The position numbers were made by a program, and so were the translations under genes. Shown here piece by piece: positions 52,699-61,369 of a DNA stretch of 64,000 nucleotides; position 1 is the first letter of the stretch, and each line of letters starts with the position of its first letter. The DNA lies in contig NZ_AULL01000013.1 of NCBI RefSeq assembly GCF_000422265.1, positions 310,001 through 374,000 of the forward strand. Reading direction: 5' to 3'. Under the pieces are notes generated by a model that saw nothing but the letters and a program-made list of their open reading frames with translations, did no database searches and was not told the origin of the DNA. Origin of the DNA: Kaistella palustris DSM 21579 (lineage in GTDB: Bacteria > Bacteroidota > Bacteroidia > Flavobacteriales > Weeksellaceae).

Positions 52699-52706
52699 TA
52701 ACTTTG
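52699..52706 (+). promoter_or_regulatory. -7 element of the UMP synthase gene (TAACTTTG)
   Basis: A perfect TAnnTTTG, 17 bases before the ATG; a short leader of about 10 nt is expected. Confidence 0.5.
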
Positions 52707-52723
52707 TAAGAAACTGAAAGTAA

Positions 52724-54082
52724 ATGGAAAGTAAGAAAGAATTTTTTCTGGAGTGCTACAAACTCGGCATTATCAAATTCGGTAGGTTTACCCTTAAAAG
52801 TGGCATTGAAAGTCCTTTTTACGTCGATTTACGGCCACTCTCTTCGGATCCTAAAATTTTAAAACATCTGGCTAATTATCTTCTCGATATGCTTCCGCTG
52901 GATAATTTTGATCTGATCTGCGGAGTTCCATACGCGGCAATGCCAATGGCTACCGCAATGTCACTTGAAAGTTACATTCCGCTGATCATCAAAAGGAAAG
53001 AAGCCAAAACTTACGGTACCAAAAAAGTCATTGAAGGCATATACAAAAAAGGCCAAAACTGCCTGCTTGTAGAAGATGTAATCACCTCCGGCGCTTCACT
53101 TTTGGAAACGATTCCGGAAATAGAAAACGAAGGAATTACGGTTTCAGATGTGGTCGTAGTTCTCGACCGCCAGCAGGGAGGAAAAGAAATTTTGGAGAAG
53201 AAAGGCTTCCGCGTGCATACACTTTTCACTATTTCCGAAGTATGTAAAATGCTTCGTGAAGAAGAGCATCTGACAGACGATGAAGTCGGGAGAATAAATG
53301 ATTTTCTTGCCGGTAACACTGTAAAATTTAACGAAGAAAAAAGGATTTCTTACGAACAGAAACTGAAGATCTGTGACCATTCTGTCGCACAGAAAATTCT
53401 GGAAACTGCCATTGAGAAAAAATCAAATCTTATCGTTTCTGCTGATGTAACATCTACCGCAGAACTTTTAGCGCTTGCAGAAAAGGTCGGCCCTCATATT
53501 GTGGCCCTGAAAACACATATTGATATTCTGCTAGATTTTGATGCCGATGAAACCATTTTACCACTAAAAGACCTGGCAACCAAGTACAATTTCCTGCTTA
53601 TGGAGGACCGAAAATTTGCAGATATCGGCAATACCCAAGAAATGCAGTTTGCGTACGGAATTTTTAAGATCTCGCAGTGGGCAGATCTGGTCACAGCCCA
53701 GGTAATTGCGGGTTATGATTCTTTGGATTGCTTTAGAAATGTAGGTGTAGTGGCGATTCTGGGAATGTCTTCTAAAGGCACTTTAACAAACGAGGATTAT
53801 CGGGATGAAGCCACCAAAATCGCATTATCACATCCCAATGTTTTTGGTGGGGTCTGCCAGAATAAAATCCCAAACGAACTCCTGCTATTTACACCTGGAA
53901 TCAATTTAGCTGATTCTGCCGATGGCAAAGGTCAACAGTACAATACGCCGGAACACGCATTTTCGCAACTGGAAACAGATTTTATTATAGTAGGCCGCGG
54001 CATATATAAAGCCGACGATGCAGAACAGGCAGCATTAAGTTATAAAATTGCTGGCTGGCAGGCTTATGAACAAAGTCTGTGA
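52724..54082 (+). CDS. pyrE-pyrF: bifunctional UMP synthase (orotate phosphoribosyltransferase - OMP decarboxylase fusion)
   Basis: 452 residues catalysing the last two steps of UMP synthesis. OPRT part (1-205): KFGRFTLKSGIESPFYVDLR, CGVPYAAMP, the PRPP site LLVEDVITSGAS (114-125). OMPDC part (about 225-452): Asp241 in SADV, Lys263 in LKTHIDI, the catalytic Asp295, Lys297 and Asp300 in MEDRKFADIGNT, and FIIVGRGIY near the end. Domain order and motif wording are those of the eukaryotic UMPS, not of typical bacterial PyrF. Intact frame through the linker, so the fusion is genuine. Confidence 0.93.
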   Translation: MESKKEFFLECYKLGIIKFGRFTLKSGIESPFYVDLRPLSSDPKILKHLANYLLDMLPLDNFDLICGVPYAAMPMATAMSLESYIPLIIKRKEAKTYGTKKVIEGIYKKGQNCLLVEDVITSGASLLETIPEIENEGITVSDVVVVLDRQQGGKEILEKKGFRVHTLFTISEVCKMLREEEHLTDDEVGRINDFLAGNTVKFNEEKRISYEQKLKICDHSVAQKILETAIEKKSNLIVSADVTSTAELLALAEKVGPHIVALKTHIDILLDFDADETILPLKDLATKYNFLLMEDRKFADIGNTQEMQFAYGIFKISQWADLVTAQVIAGYDSLDCFRNVGVVAILGMSSKGTLTNEDYRDEATKIALSHPNVFGGVCQNKIPNELLLFTPGINLADSADGKGQQYNTPEHAFSQLETDFIIVGRGIYKADDAEQAALSYKIAGWQAYEQSL

Positions 54083-54236
54083 GGCATTTATTAACATTAA
54101 AAATATGCTCAACCTCTTGAATCCGCCCACTGTTGGACATTGAATTTCGCTGCATCACACTTCGTGACTTCTTATATTACCTCAAGAGCAATTCCATTTA
54201 AGATTCGTAAACTTATGATATTAAAATGATTACGAT

Positions 54237-54941
54237 ATGAAAGTTGATATATGGAGCGACATACGCTGCCCCTTCTGTTACGTTGGAAAGAAAAATTTCG
54301 AAAAAGCGCTCGAACAGTTTCCCGAGAGAGATAAAATTGATGTGACCTGGCACAGTTTTCAGCTTGATCCCAATCTCGTCACCCAACCCGAAAAAAATTC
54401 TTTAGAATATTTCGCTGAAGCAAAAAGAGTTTCACCGGAACAGGCCAAAGAAATGCACGCACACGTTTCGCACGCGGGCACGGAAGCAGGAATTGAATTT
54501 AATTTCGAACACCAGAAGATCGCCAATTCCTATCGCGCACATCTTTTACTCCAGTTGGCCGCTACCAGAGGTTTGGCAAATGAGGCTGAAGAAGCTTTAT
54601 TTAAAGCCCAGCTGATTGAGGGTAAAAACATTGATGATGAAGCGACATTAATCGAAATCGGCCGGTCACTTTCCTTAAACGAAGGCGAGATCAAAGCTGC
54701 GTTTGAAAGTGATGAATTTAAATTTGCCGTGTCGCAGGATATGATGTTGGCAAGGCAGATGGGCATCAGCGGTGTTCCGTTTTTTGTCGTTAATGACAAA
54801 TATGGCGTTTCCGGTGCGCAACCTTCTACAGTGTTTTCAGAAGTGCTGGAAAAATCCTGGCAGGAATTTTCTGCAGGAGACAAAGGCCTAAAAATTATTC
54901 ACAGCGGTGACAGTTGCGATGTGGATGGTAATTGTGATTAA
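54237..54941 (+). CDS. FrnE-like DsbA family oxidoreductase
   Basis: 234 residues, no signal peptide, so cytosolic. SDIRCPFCYVGKKNFEKAL holds the thioredoxin-fold CPFC site (Cys11, Cys14). GISGVPFFVVNDKYGVSGAQP carries the cis-Pro loop and the FrnE-type GAQ motif. The C-terminus has an extra CDVDGNC tail with two Cys. Probable disulfide isomerase or 2-hydroxychromene isomerase-like fold; substrate unknown. Confidence 0.9.
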   Translation: MKVDIWSDIRCPFCYVGKKNFEKALEQFPERDKIDVTWHSFQLDPNLVTQPEKNSLEYFAEAKRVSPEQAKEMHAHVSHAGTEAGIEFNFEHQKIANSYRAHLLLQLAATRGLANEAEEALFKAQLIEGKNIDDEATLIEIGRSLSLNEGEIKAAFESDEFKFAVSQDMMLARQMGISGVPFFVVNDKYGVSGAQPSTVFSEVLEKSWQEFSAGDKGLKIIHSGDSCDVDGNCD

Positions 54942-54971
54942 CTTAAAGTAACTCAATTAAAAGTACATTAC

Positions 54972-55000
54972 ACTTCCGGATTTTTTCGGAAGTTTTTTTC
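54972..55000 (+). terminator. terminator after the FrnE-like gene
   Basis: ACTTCCG and CGGAAGT form a 7-bp stem followed by seven Ts. Confidence 0.75.
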
Positions 55001-55059
55001 TTATTAATGAAAATTATTCGGACTGGAAATTGCACTGATAAGCATTAAATAAAAATATT

Positions 55060-55560
55060 ATGAGCCGCGGATTTGTAAAAGAAGATGATCAGGAAGAAGT
55101 ACCGCTCGTGCCGCCACGTGCCGATCTGCCTGCTGGTTCCGAAAATCTTGTAACCCAGAATGGCATGGATTCTTTGCTCAACGAGCGCGAAGACCTTCTT
55201 CGCGACCAGGAAAACCTGGATTCGTCCCAGGAAAAAGAATACAGAATCGCCTTTAATCATCTTAACGCAAAACTCCAGCTGCTCAATGAGCGTATTGCTT
55301 CTGCAAAAATTGTCGACAGCCAAAAACTCCCACAGGACGAGATTCATTTTGGCGCCAAGGTGACTTTTATAAATACAGAAAATAAAATGCAGCAAACTTT
55401 TCAGCTTGTAGGTGTAGATGAAGCCAATATCTCGAAGGGTAAAATTTCATTTGTGACGCCTCTGGCCAAAGCACTTCTTCATAAGAAAAAAGGTGAAAAA
55501 GCTGTGCTCGACTTAGGTTCCAGAAAAACCGTGTTCGAGATTGTGGATATTAAATACTAA
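55060..55560 (+). CDS. GreA/GreB-family transcription elongation factor-like protein
   Basis: 166 residues. Begins MSRGFVKEDDQEE, as do GreB-like proteins. A helical hairpin lies at about 45-90 (LLNEREDLLRDQENLD ... NAKLQLLNERIASA), then the C-terminal GreA_GreB domain (HFGAKVTFIN, ISFVTPLAKALLHKKKGEKAVLD). The coiled-coil is much shorter than in true GreA/GreB, so binding of RNA polymerase is probable but transcript-cleavage activity is uncertain. Confidence 0.82.
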   Translation: MSRGFVKEDDQEEVPLVPPRADLPAGSENLVTQNGMDSLLNEREDLLRDQENLDSSQEKEYRIAFNHLNAKLQLLNERIASAKIVDSQKLPQDEIHFGAKVTFINTENKMQQTFQLVGVDEANISKGKISFVTPLAKALLHKKKGEKAVLDLGSRKTVFEIVDIKY

Positions 55561-55589
55561 AAAAAGTCACGGATTTTCACTCCTGAAAA

Positions 55590-56753
55590 TCAAACAATTC
55601 TTTTCCGCGTAAAAATTTGAAGCACAAGAATACCACCGGATAACAGAATCCCCAACACTGAAACACCGGTCCAGCCAAAAGAGTTCCAGGCAAGTGAACC
55701 CAAAGTGGTACCGACTGCGCCTCCAATAAAAAAGCCGACCATATAAATTGTGTTTACACGGTTTCTGGCTTCGGTGTTTCTGGAAAATACGATATTCTGA
55801 TTGGTGATGTGCACACCCTGAACGCCGAGATCGATCAGAATCACACCAATCACCAGGCCGACAAGCGAATGGGCTGAAAACAGAAATATGAACCAGGAAA
55901 GTAAGATTAATAAGGTTCCTGCAAGAATAAGTGTGCTCTTCTGTACGCGGTTATTTAGTTTACCTACTACAGTGGCACCAAGCGCGCCTGCAATACCAAA
56001 CAGACCAAAGCCACCGGCCACAGCACTTCCGTATCCGAAAGAATCATCCATCAGGAAAACAAGTGTAGTCCAAAATGCGCTTAAACTCCCGAAAGCAAGC
56101 GCTCCGCGCAAAGTTGCCAGCCGCAGAGTAGGTTCCGATTTAAAATAATGCCACAGAGATTTCATCAGCTTGAAATAACTCTCGCCAAATTTCGGGCGGA
56201 TCACCGGCAGTTTTGCATTCAATAAAAAGAAAAGTAAAGTCATAATTCCGGCCGCTCCATAAAAAACACTTCGCCAGCCAAAGTATTCCCCCACAAGACC
56301 ACTCAATACACGACTGCCCAAAATGCCGATCAGCAAACCACTCATTACAATTCCTATCGCGCGGCCACGGCCCTGGTCATTGCTGAGATGCGCAACCATG
56401 GGTACAAACAACTGTGGAAGAGTGGACGTAAAGCCAATCAGAAAACTGGCGATGACAAGAAACACCAGTGACTGCGAAAGTGCCGCGCCAAGCAGTGACA
56501 AAACCAATACTAAAAAATCCATGCGGATGATCTTCAGATTATTGATCTTATCACCAAGCGGAATGATCAGCAGCAAGCCCAGCGCGTAGCCGATCTGGGT
56601 TGAGAGTGCGACGTTGCTCACCTGCGCATCGCTTACATGAAGGCTCACGGCAATATCATGAAGCAGCGGCTGGTTATAATATAAGTTGGCCACAACAAGT
56701 CCGGCCGAAATACTGAGTAAATATAAAATGGAATTGGAAAGTGTGTTTTTCAT
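55590..56753 (-). CDS. MFS transporter (drug or sugar efflux type)
   Basis: 387 residues from the ATG at MKNTLSNSILY; a TTG start 11 codons earlier would overlap the promoter element. Twelve hydrophobic helices. ANLYYNQPLLHDIA, the loop 2-3 region GDKINNLKIIRMDFLV, and QGVHITNQNIVFSRNTEARNR are typical of the YnfM/AraJ-like exporter group. Substrate unknown. Confidence 0.88.
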   Translation of the reverse strand: MKNTLSNSILYLLSISAGLVVANLYYNQPLLHDIAVSLHVSDAQVSNVALSTQIGYALGLLLIIPLGDKINNLKIIRMDFLVLVLSLLGAALSQSLVFLVIASFLIGFTSTLPQLFVPMVAHLSNDQGRGRAIGIVMSGLLIGILGSRVLSGLVGEYFGWRSVFYGAAGIMTLLFFLLNAKLPVIRPKFGESYFKLMKSLWHYFKSEPTLRLATLRGALAFGSLSAFWTTLVFLMDDSFGYGSAVAGGFGLFGIAGALGATVVGKLNNRVQKSTLILAGTLLILLSWFIFLFSAHSLVGLVIGVILIDLGVQGVHITNQNIVFSRNTEARNRVNTIYMVGFFIGGAVGTTLGSLAWNSFGWTGVSVLGILLSGGILVLQIFTRKRIV

Positions 56754-56769
56754 AGAAGTGCTGATACTG

Positions 56770-56777
56770 CAAAAATA
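56770..56777 (-). promoter_or_regulatory. -7 element of the MFS gene (TATTTTTG)
   Basis: A perfect TAnnTTTG on the minus strand, 16 bases before the ATG. Confidence 0.4.
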
Positions 56778-56853
56778 AGCTTTCAATGCTAAAAACAGGG
56801 ACCTTTCAAAACGCTTCTTATCTTAGGTCAAGGCCGGCCTCTTATAATCGCCT

Positions 56854-56861
56854 TATCTTTG
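56854..56861 (+). promoter_or_regulatory. -7 element of the yceI-like gene (TATCTTTG)
   Basis: A perfect TAnnTTTG, 32 bases before the ATG. Confidence 0.45.
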
Positions 56862-56893
56862 TAAGATAATTTTAACAAAATAAATTGAAAAGT

Positions 56894-57472
56894 ATGTTTA
56901 AGAAAATGATCTCCCTTGTTGCGGTAACTCTGTTCACAGTGTCAGCATTTGCACAAAAAGTCCTGGTAAGTGACGCAGCCCATTCCAGAATTCAGTTTAC
57001 TGTAATTCACTTGGGAATTAACGATATTACCGGCAATTTTGACGACAACAGTATGGCAGTGATGCTGGATGAAAAAAGTTTCATCAATTCTAAAATTACT
57101 TTCAGTTCAGACATAAATTCGATCTCAACACATGTAGAAGCACGCGATAATCACCTGAAAAGCGCTGACTTTTTCGATGCAGCGACTTACCCGACAATGG
57201 ACTTCGTTTCTACCTCGATAGCGAAAGGTAAGCACAAAAACTATTACACCATGAAAGGTAATCTTACGATGCACGGTGTTACGAAACCGGTTTCTCTGGT
57301 ATTGGTGTACCGCGGCTCTACCGTAAACCAAATGAATAAAAAGGTGACATACGCTTACCAGGTTTTGGGAACTTTGAAAAGGTCAGATTTCGGGATCGGA
57401 GCCAAGTTTCCGGAAGCAATAGTAAGCGATATGGTAAGAATTAAGGGCGATTTCGAGCTTACCGAAAAATAA
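56894..57472 (+). CDS. YceI family periplasmic lipid-binding protein
   Basis: 192 residues from the ATG at MFKKMISLVAVTLFTVSAFA (signal peptide); an in-frame TTG three codons earlier is less likely. DAAHSRIQFTVIHLGINDITGNFDD, VEARDNHLKSADFFDAATYPTMDF and GNLTMHGVTKPVSL are the YceI lipocalin-like barrel hallmarks, known to bind polyisoprenoids. Own promoter predicted. Confidence 0.92.
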   Translation: MFKKMISLVAVTLFTVSAFAQKVLVSDAAHSRIQFTVIHLGINDITGNFDDNSMAVMLDEKSFINSKITFSSDINSISTHVEARDNHLKSADFFDAATYPTMDFVSTSIAKGKHKNYYTMKGNLTMHGVTKPVSLVLVYRGSTVNQMNKKVTYAYQVLGTLKRSDFGIGAKFPEAIVSDMVRIKGDFELTEK

Positions 57473-57510
57473 ATTTCAGGTTTTAATATTTTTAAGGGAG
57501 AATTCTTATT

Positions 57511-58389
57511 TTAAGGATTCTCCTTTTCTTTGTCGGCGATGGCATGGAAACGTTTTACCGAAGTTGGTTTAAAGATGTATTTCGCAGTATAAGTCTGGGG
57601 AGAATTTATATCGATTTCGTACCATGGTGTAAGTTTTATGTTGGAAGGATTCCTTAAAATATGAATATCCTGCGCAGGCATAAAACTTTCAGCCAACAGA
57701 TAAAGCCTTTTACCCGCCGCATTTTTGGCCACTCCTACTACAATTACAGAATGCCCGGGACTTCCAGGCTTTATAAGGAAATCCCCCGTTTTAATTTCCT
57801 TATTGTTCAACACAGAAACAGATTCGCGGTCAAGCGAAATCGTTCCTGCATACCTGAAAATAACAACCAGATATCGGCGAAAATTACTGTAGGAATCATC
57901 AACAATTCCGGTTTTGTAAAAGCGCACGCGGTTTTTGTATTCTTTTGTACGTACGCCGTTTTTGTAATCGTTCCAGGTGAAAAGCTGACCACTGGTAAAT
58001 TCAAAAGCAATCTCATCATACCTTTTTTGAGACCATAGATATTCAGCATAAAGTCTCATCCAGGCATCGGCGCATTGCTGCAGATCACGGTCACCGACAT
58101 CGATCTTTAAAATAGCTACGTGAAAACTCTGCTTTTCAATAGGCACGGCGCGATAATCGCGGATGGGAAAATTCGGCGGGTGCAGCGGGAAATTCACAAG
58201 ATATTCACTGAAACTGCCAGGAACTTCGTTCACCCACGCATAACCTTTTGGTGGTGTAAATCTTTTGCGGATCGTTGATTTACTCTGGTCATAAAGTAAG
58301 GGAGCAGTTGTTTCGGCAACCTGCGCACCCACAGCGTGGCCACAGAACAGTATAAGTAAAAACAGCAGCGGATGAAATTGCTTCAACAT
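57511..58389 (-). CDS. DUF4846 family secreted protein
   Basis: About 292 residues from the ATG at MLKQFHPLLFLLIL, with a signal peptide ending near GHAVGAQ. STIRKRFTPPKGYAWVNEVPGSF, DLQQCADAWMRLYAEYLW and FLIKPGSPGHSVIVVGVAKN, with KLTPWYEIDINS, match DUF4846 proteins of Bacteroidota. The GSPGHSVIV segment recalls NlpC/P60-like His sites, but no enzymatic role is known. Confidence 0.8.
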   Translation of the reverse strand: MLKQFHPLLFLLILFCGHAVGAQVAETTAPLLYDQSKSTIRKRFTPPKGYAWVNEVPGSFSEYLVNFPLHPPNFPIRDYRAVPIEKQSFHVAILKIDVGDRDLQQCADAWMRLYAEYLWSQKRYDEIAFEFTSGQLFTWNDYKNGVRTKEYKNRVRFYKTGIVDDSYSNFRRYLVVIFRYAGTISLDRESVSVLNNKEIKTGDFLIKPGSPGHSVIVVGVAKNAAGKRLYLLAESFMPAQDIHILRNPSNIKLTPWYEIDINSPQTYTAKYIFKPTSVKRFHAIADKEKENP

Positions 58390-58401
58390 GAAATATTTAA
58401 C

Positions 58402-58409
58402 CAAAATTA
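58402..58409 (-). promoter_or_regulatory. -7 element of the DUF4846 gene (TAATTTTG)
   Basis: A perfect TAnnTTTG on the minus strand, 12 bases before the preferred ATG. Confidence 0.4.
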
Positions 58410-58460
58410 ACAATTATTTTACAAGTGCCAGAAATCAGGGAACTTTAGAAAAAACATCAT

Positions 58461-58468
58461 TATATTTG
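58461..58468 (+). promoter_or_regulatory. -7 element of the large surface protein gene (TATATTTG)
   Basis: A perfect TAnnTTTG, 14 bases before the ATG at 58483. Confidence 0.45.
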
Positions 58469-58482
58469 AGTTTGATTTGAAG

Positions 58483-61302
58483 ATGAAAAGATATTTTTGG
58501 TGTTTATTATTTGTTCTGAACTACGTCGCTATTTATGCGCAGCGTGACAGCATTTACATAGACGCTAAAATATCAAATGACCTGCGTGAAATCTCGGTAA
58601 AGCAGGAGATTATCTACCAAAATACGACAGGTGCCGACCTCCGGAATATTAAATTACTCAACTGGATTGCCGCGTACAAAACCCGCAATACGGCATTGCT
58701 AGACCGGAAACTCCAAGACCGTAAATCTGATTTATATTTTGCGGCACCAGAGGAACTCGGTGCGTTAAAAAACTTACAGATAACAATAAATGGCCACGTA
58801 TTCACTGACTTTGACCTGTCGGCTGAAAATATTTTCATAACGCTGAGTGACATTTTAAAGCCCGGTCAAAAAATAACTCTCGACCTGGAGTATTTGTTGC
58901 AACTCCCCTCGCAGAAATTTACGGGATATGGAACTGGCGTCGGAACTGCTGCACTAAAATATTTCTTTCTTGTTCCCGACGGTTTCGAAACGGCCGGTCA
59001 ACAACCTAAGTACTATAAAGATATAGAAGAAAATCAAAGTCCCGGCAATTACTGGAAAGTAAATCTGGATGTCCCGGTAAATTATTACTCAGCAAGCAAT
59101 CTGCAGGAAATACAGCCGAATTATTTCGAAGGAATACTTAATACCGATCCGGAATTTTTGATTTCTGAACATCCTCTGGAAACAATTTCAACTTATATTG
59201 ACGGCGCGCCGGTAAAAGTTGTTTTCGGCTATCACTTAAGTGCAGCAGAAAAGGAAAATCTGGAATTCTATCTTCCTTTACAGCTGAGTTTTATTAAAAA
59301 TAAGATCGGTACACTTCCCGCTAAAATTTTCATCAGTAAAAAATTCAGACAGAGTGAAAATTTTACCGGTGTTGATGACATTAAATTCTGGAAATTCCGG
59401 TATCAGCTTTTTACAGAAGCACAGCGCACAGACTTGAATTATTTCAGCATTCTCTCCCAGAATATCATAGCGCAGTCGGCGATTTTTGAAAAAAATATGG
59501 ATCACTGGCTTACAAACGGTTTGCAGACTTACCTGGAAATTCAGTATATCGACCGTTATTACAAAGATGCTTTACTCCTCGGCGACCTGCCCGAGAATTT
59601 AAAAGTTTTTGGATTAAAGCCGCTGAAACTTTTCCACGCCTCCAAACTGAAACTTTCTGAACGTTATGGTCTCGCGTACCAGTATATCATGACGCAGAAT
59701 CTGGATCAAAAAATCAATACGCCGTTTGACCGGCTGAGTAATTTCAATGCCAGTGCGGTCAGCCATTTTGAAACCGGTAGCCTGTTTTCGTTTGTAGGGG
59801 AAAAAATGGGAAATGAAAAATTTGACGATTTCATTACCGGATATTTAGCGGAAAACTCCGGCAAACACATCGATAAGAAAAACTTTTTGGATGAGCTGAC
59901 TGTTGCATCGGGATATTCTGCCGCTTTTCTCGAAGATTTCTTTCAGCGCAAAAACCGTGTAGATTTCAAACTAAAAAGATATGTAAAAAAAGAAGATCAC
60001 TTCGATGTAAAGATCTCGAAAAACACGTCTCAGCAAATTCCCTTTAAAATAGAAACCGAAACGGAAGACGGCGAAAAAAGGGCTTTCTGGTTCGATACCA
60101 ATAATTCCCAAAAACCCGTGGTTTATACCATTCCACAGTCAAATGCCGAAAAAATCATCATTAATGATGAATATATTTTCCCCGAGAAAAATTTTCGCAA
60201 TAATTACCTGTATACGAAAGGACTTTTTGCGAACACTAAAAAGATCAATCTGAAACTTTTCAAGGATATTCCTAACCCGGAATACAATGAGATTTATCTG
60301 AATCCGCGAATGAACTTCAATGCGTATGACCGCGTACTTGTAGGCTTAAATTTCAGAAACACATCTTTATTTTACCGAAAATTCAATTATTCTGTTACGC
60401 CGTATTTCAGTACAGGAACAGGGAAACTGACAGGTTCCGGCGGCGTAGCTTACTCTTTTCAGCCTGCACAAAGTTTTTACCGAAGTTTGGATGTGGGCGT
60501 ATCCGGCTCGTACTTTCATTATGATTATGAGCTGAAATACCAGAAAATTTCTGTTTTTGCGAATTTTAATTTTACTAAAAATCCCAGGAGCGATATCGGG
60601 CGGAGTTTAGGATTTTCATATAATTTTTACCATAAGGATCTGGACCCGCGTTTTCCTTCAGCAACTGATTATAAAAAATATAACCTCTGGAATGTGGGTT
60701 ACGCTTATTCCGACCGCTCGATGATCCACGAGAAATATATCGGTGGCGGTTTGCAGCTCATGGAGGATTTTCAGAAAGTTTCCGGTGAGGCCTCGTACCG
60801 CTGGGAATATGCACAGGACAAGAAAATAAGTATGCGTTTCTTTGCCGGATATTTCATTACAAATAAAACCAAAAATTCACTTTTCGATTATGGCATTTCG
60901 CGGATTTCCAATTATTCCTTTTCATACGGACTGTTGGGGCAAAGTGCGACCACAGGTGTACTGGCGCAGCAGCTTATCATCGCCGACGGTGGATTTAAAT
61001 CTTTTGTCGGAGGTACAGTCGATCAGTGGATTTCTTCCGTGAATGTAGATTCGCATGTCTGGCGTTGGTTTAACGTGTATGCAGATGCGGCGGTCTATAA
61101 AAACAAATCCGTGGATCCGCGATTCATCTGGGATTCCGGTGTGAAGTTAAAAGTGATTCCCGATTTTCTGGAGGTTTATTTTCCCGTTCAGAGCTCACTG
61201 GGTTTTGAACCTTCATTTAAGGATTATGGCCGCAGGATCCGGTTCACACTCAGTTTAAACTTCTCTGCGATTACCAGCTATTTTAGAAGAGGCTGGTTTT
61301 AG
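58483..61302 (+). CDS. outer-membrane protein with degenerate M1-peptidase-like N-terminal part
   Basis: 939 residues from the ATG at MKRYFWCLLFVLNYVAIYA (signal peptide). The N-terminal 500 residues resemble flavobacterial M1-type aminopeptidases in layout: a beta domain (ISVKQEIIYQNTTG, LKPGQKITLDLEY) and then a gluzincin-like region. Where HExxH is expected the sequence is QNIIAQSAIFEKN, followed by LTNGLQTYLE, so zinc ligands seem lost. From about residue 590 a series of long amphipathic strands (RVLVGLNFRNTSLFYRKFNYS, DVGVSGSYFHYDYEL) ends in FTLSLNFSAITSYFRRGWF, consistent with an outer-membrane barrel. Function unknown. Confidence 0.78.
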   Translation: MKRYFWCLLFVLNYVAIYAQRDSIYIDAKISNDLREISVKQEIIYQNTTGADLRNIKLLNWIAAYKTRNTALLDRKLQDRKSDLYFAAPEELGALKNLQITINGHVFTDFDLSAENIFITLSDILKPGQKITLDLEYLLQLPSQKFTGYGTGVGTAALKYFFLVPDGFETAGQQPKYYKDIEENQSPGNYWKVNLDVPVNYYSASNLQEIQPNYFEGILNTDPEFLISEHPLETISTYIDGAPVKVVFGYHLSAAEKENLEFYLPLQLSFIKNKIGTLPAKIFISKKFRQSENFTGVDDIKFWKFRYQLFTEAQRTDLNYFSILSQNIIAQSAIFEKNMDHWLTNGLQTYLEIQYIDRYYKDALLLGDLPENLKVFGLKPLKLFHASKLKLSERYGLAYQYIMTQNLDQKINTPFDRLSNFNASAVSHFETGSLFSFVGEKMGNEKFDDFITGYLAENSGKHIDKKNFLDELTVASGYSAAFLEDFFQRKNRVDFKLKRYVKKEDHFDVKISKNTSQQIPFKIETETEDGEKRAFWFDTNNSQKPVVYTIPQSNAEKIIINDEYIFPEKNFRNNYLYTKGLFANTKKINLKLFKDIPNPEYNEIYLNPRMNFNAYDRVLVGLNFRNTSLFYRKFNYSVTPYFSTGTGKLTGSGGVAYSFQPAQSFYRSLDVGVSGSYFHYDYELKYQKISVFANFNFTKNPRSDIGRSLGFSYNFYHKDLDPRFPSATDYKKYNLWNVGYAYSDRSMIHEKYIGGGLQLMEDFQKVSGEASYRWEYAQDKKISMRFFAGYFITNKTKNSLFDYGISRISNYSFSYGLLGQSATTGVLAQQLIIADGGFKSFVGGTVDQWISSVNVDSHVWRWFNVYADAAVYKNKSVDPRFIWDSGVKLKVIPDFLEVYFPVQSSLGFEPSFKDYGRRIRFTLSLNFSAITSYFRRGWF

Positions 61303-61310
61303 CATGATCT

Positions 61311-61348
61311 TTAAAAAAAAGCCGCCAGGTCAAAAGACGAGGCGGCTT
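61311..61348 (-). terminator. terminator between the surface protein and T9SS cargo genes
   Basis: AAGCCGCC and GGCGGCTT pair around a 14-nt loop; the minus strand continues with an eight-base T-run, so it mainly serves the minus-strand gene but may act both ways. Confidence 0.8.
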
Positions 61349-61369
61349 CATTTATGAATAAAAATTCAA

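Noticed and set aside
52724-54082. UMP synthase fusion as an assembly error joining pyrE and pyrF
   Set aside because: The linker and both domains stay in one frame with the typical eukaryotic-type spacing and intact motifs.
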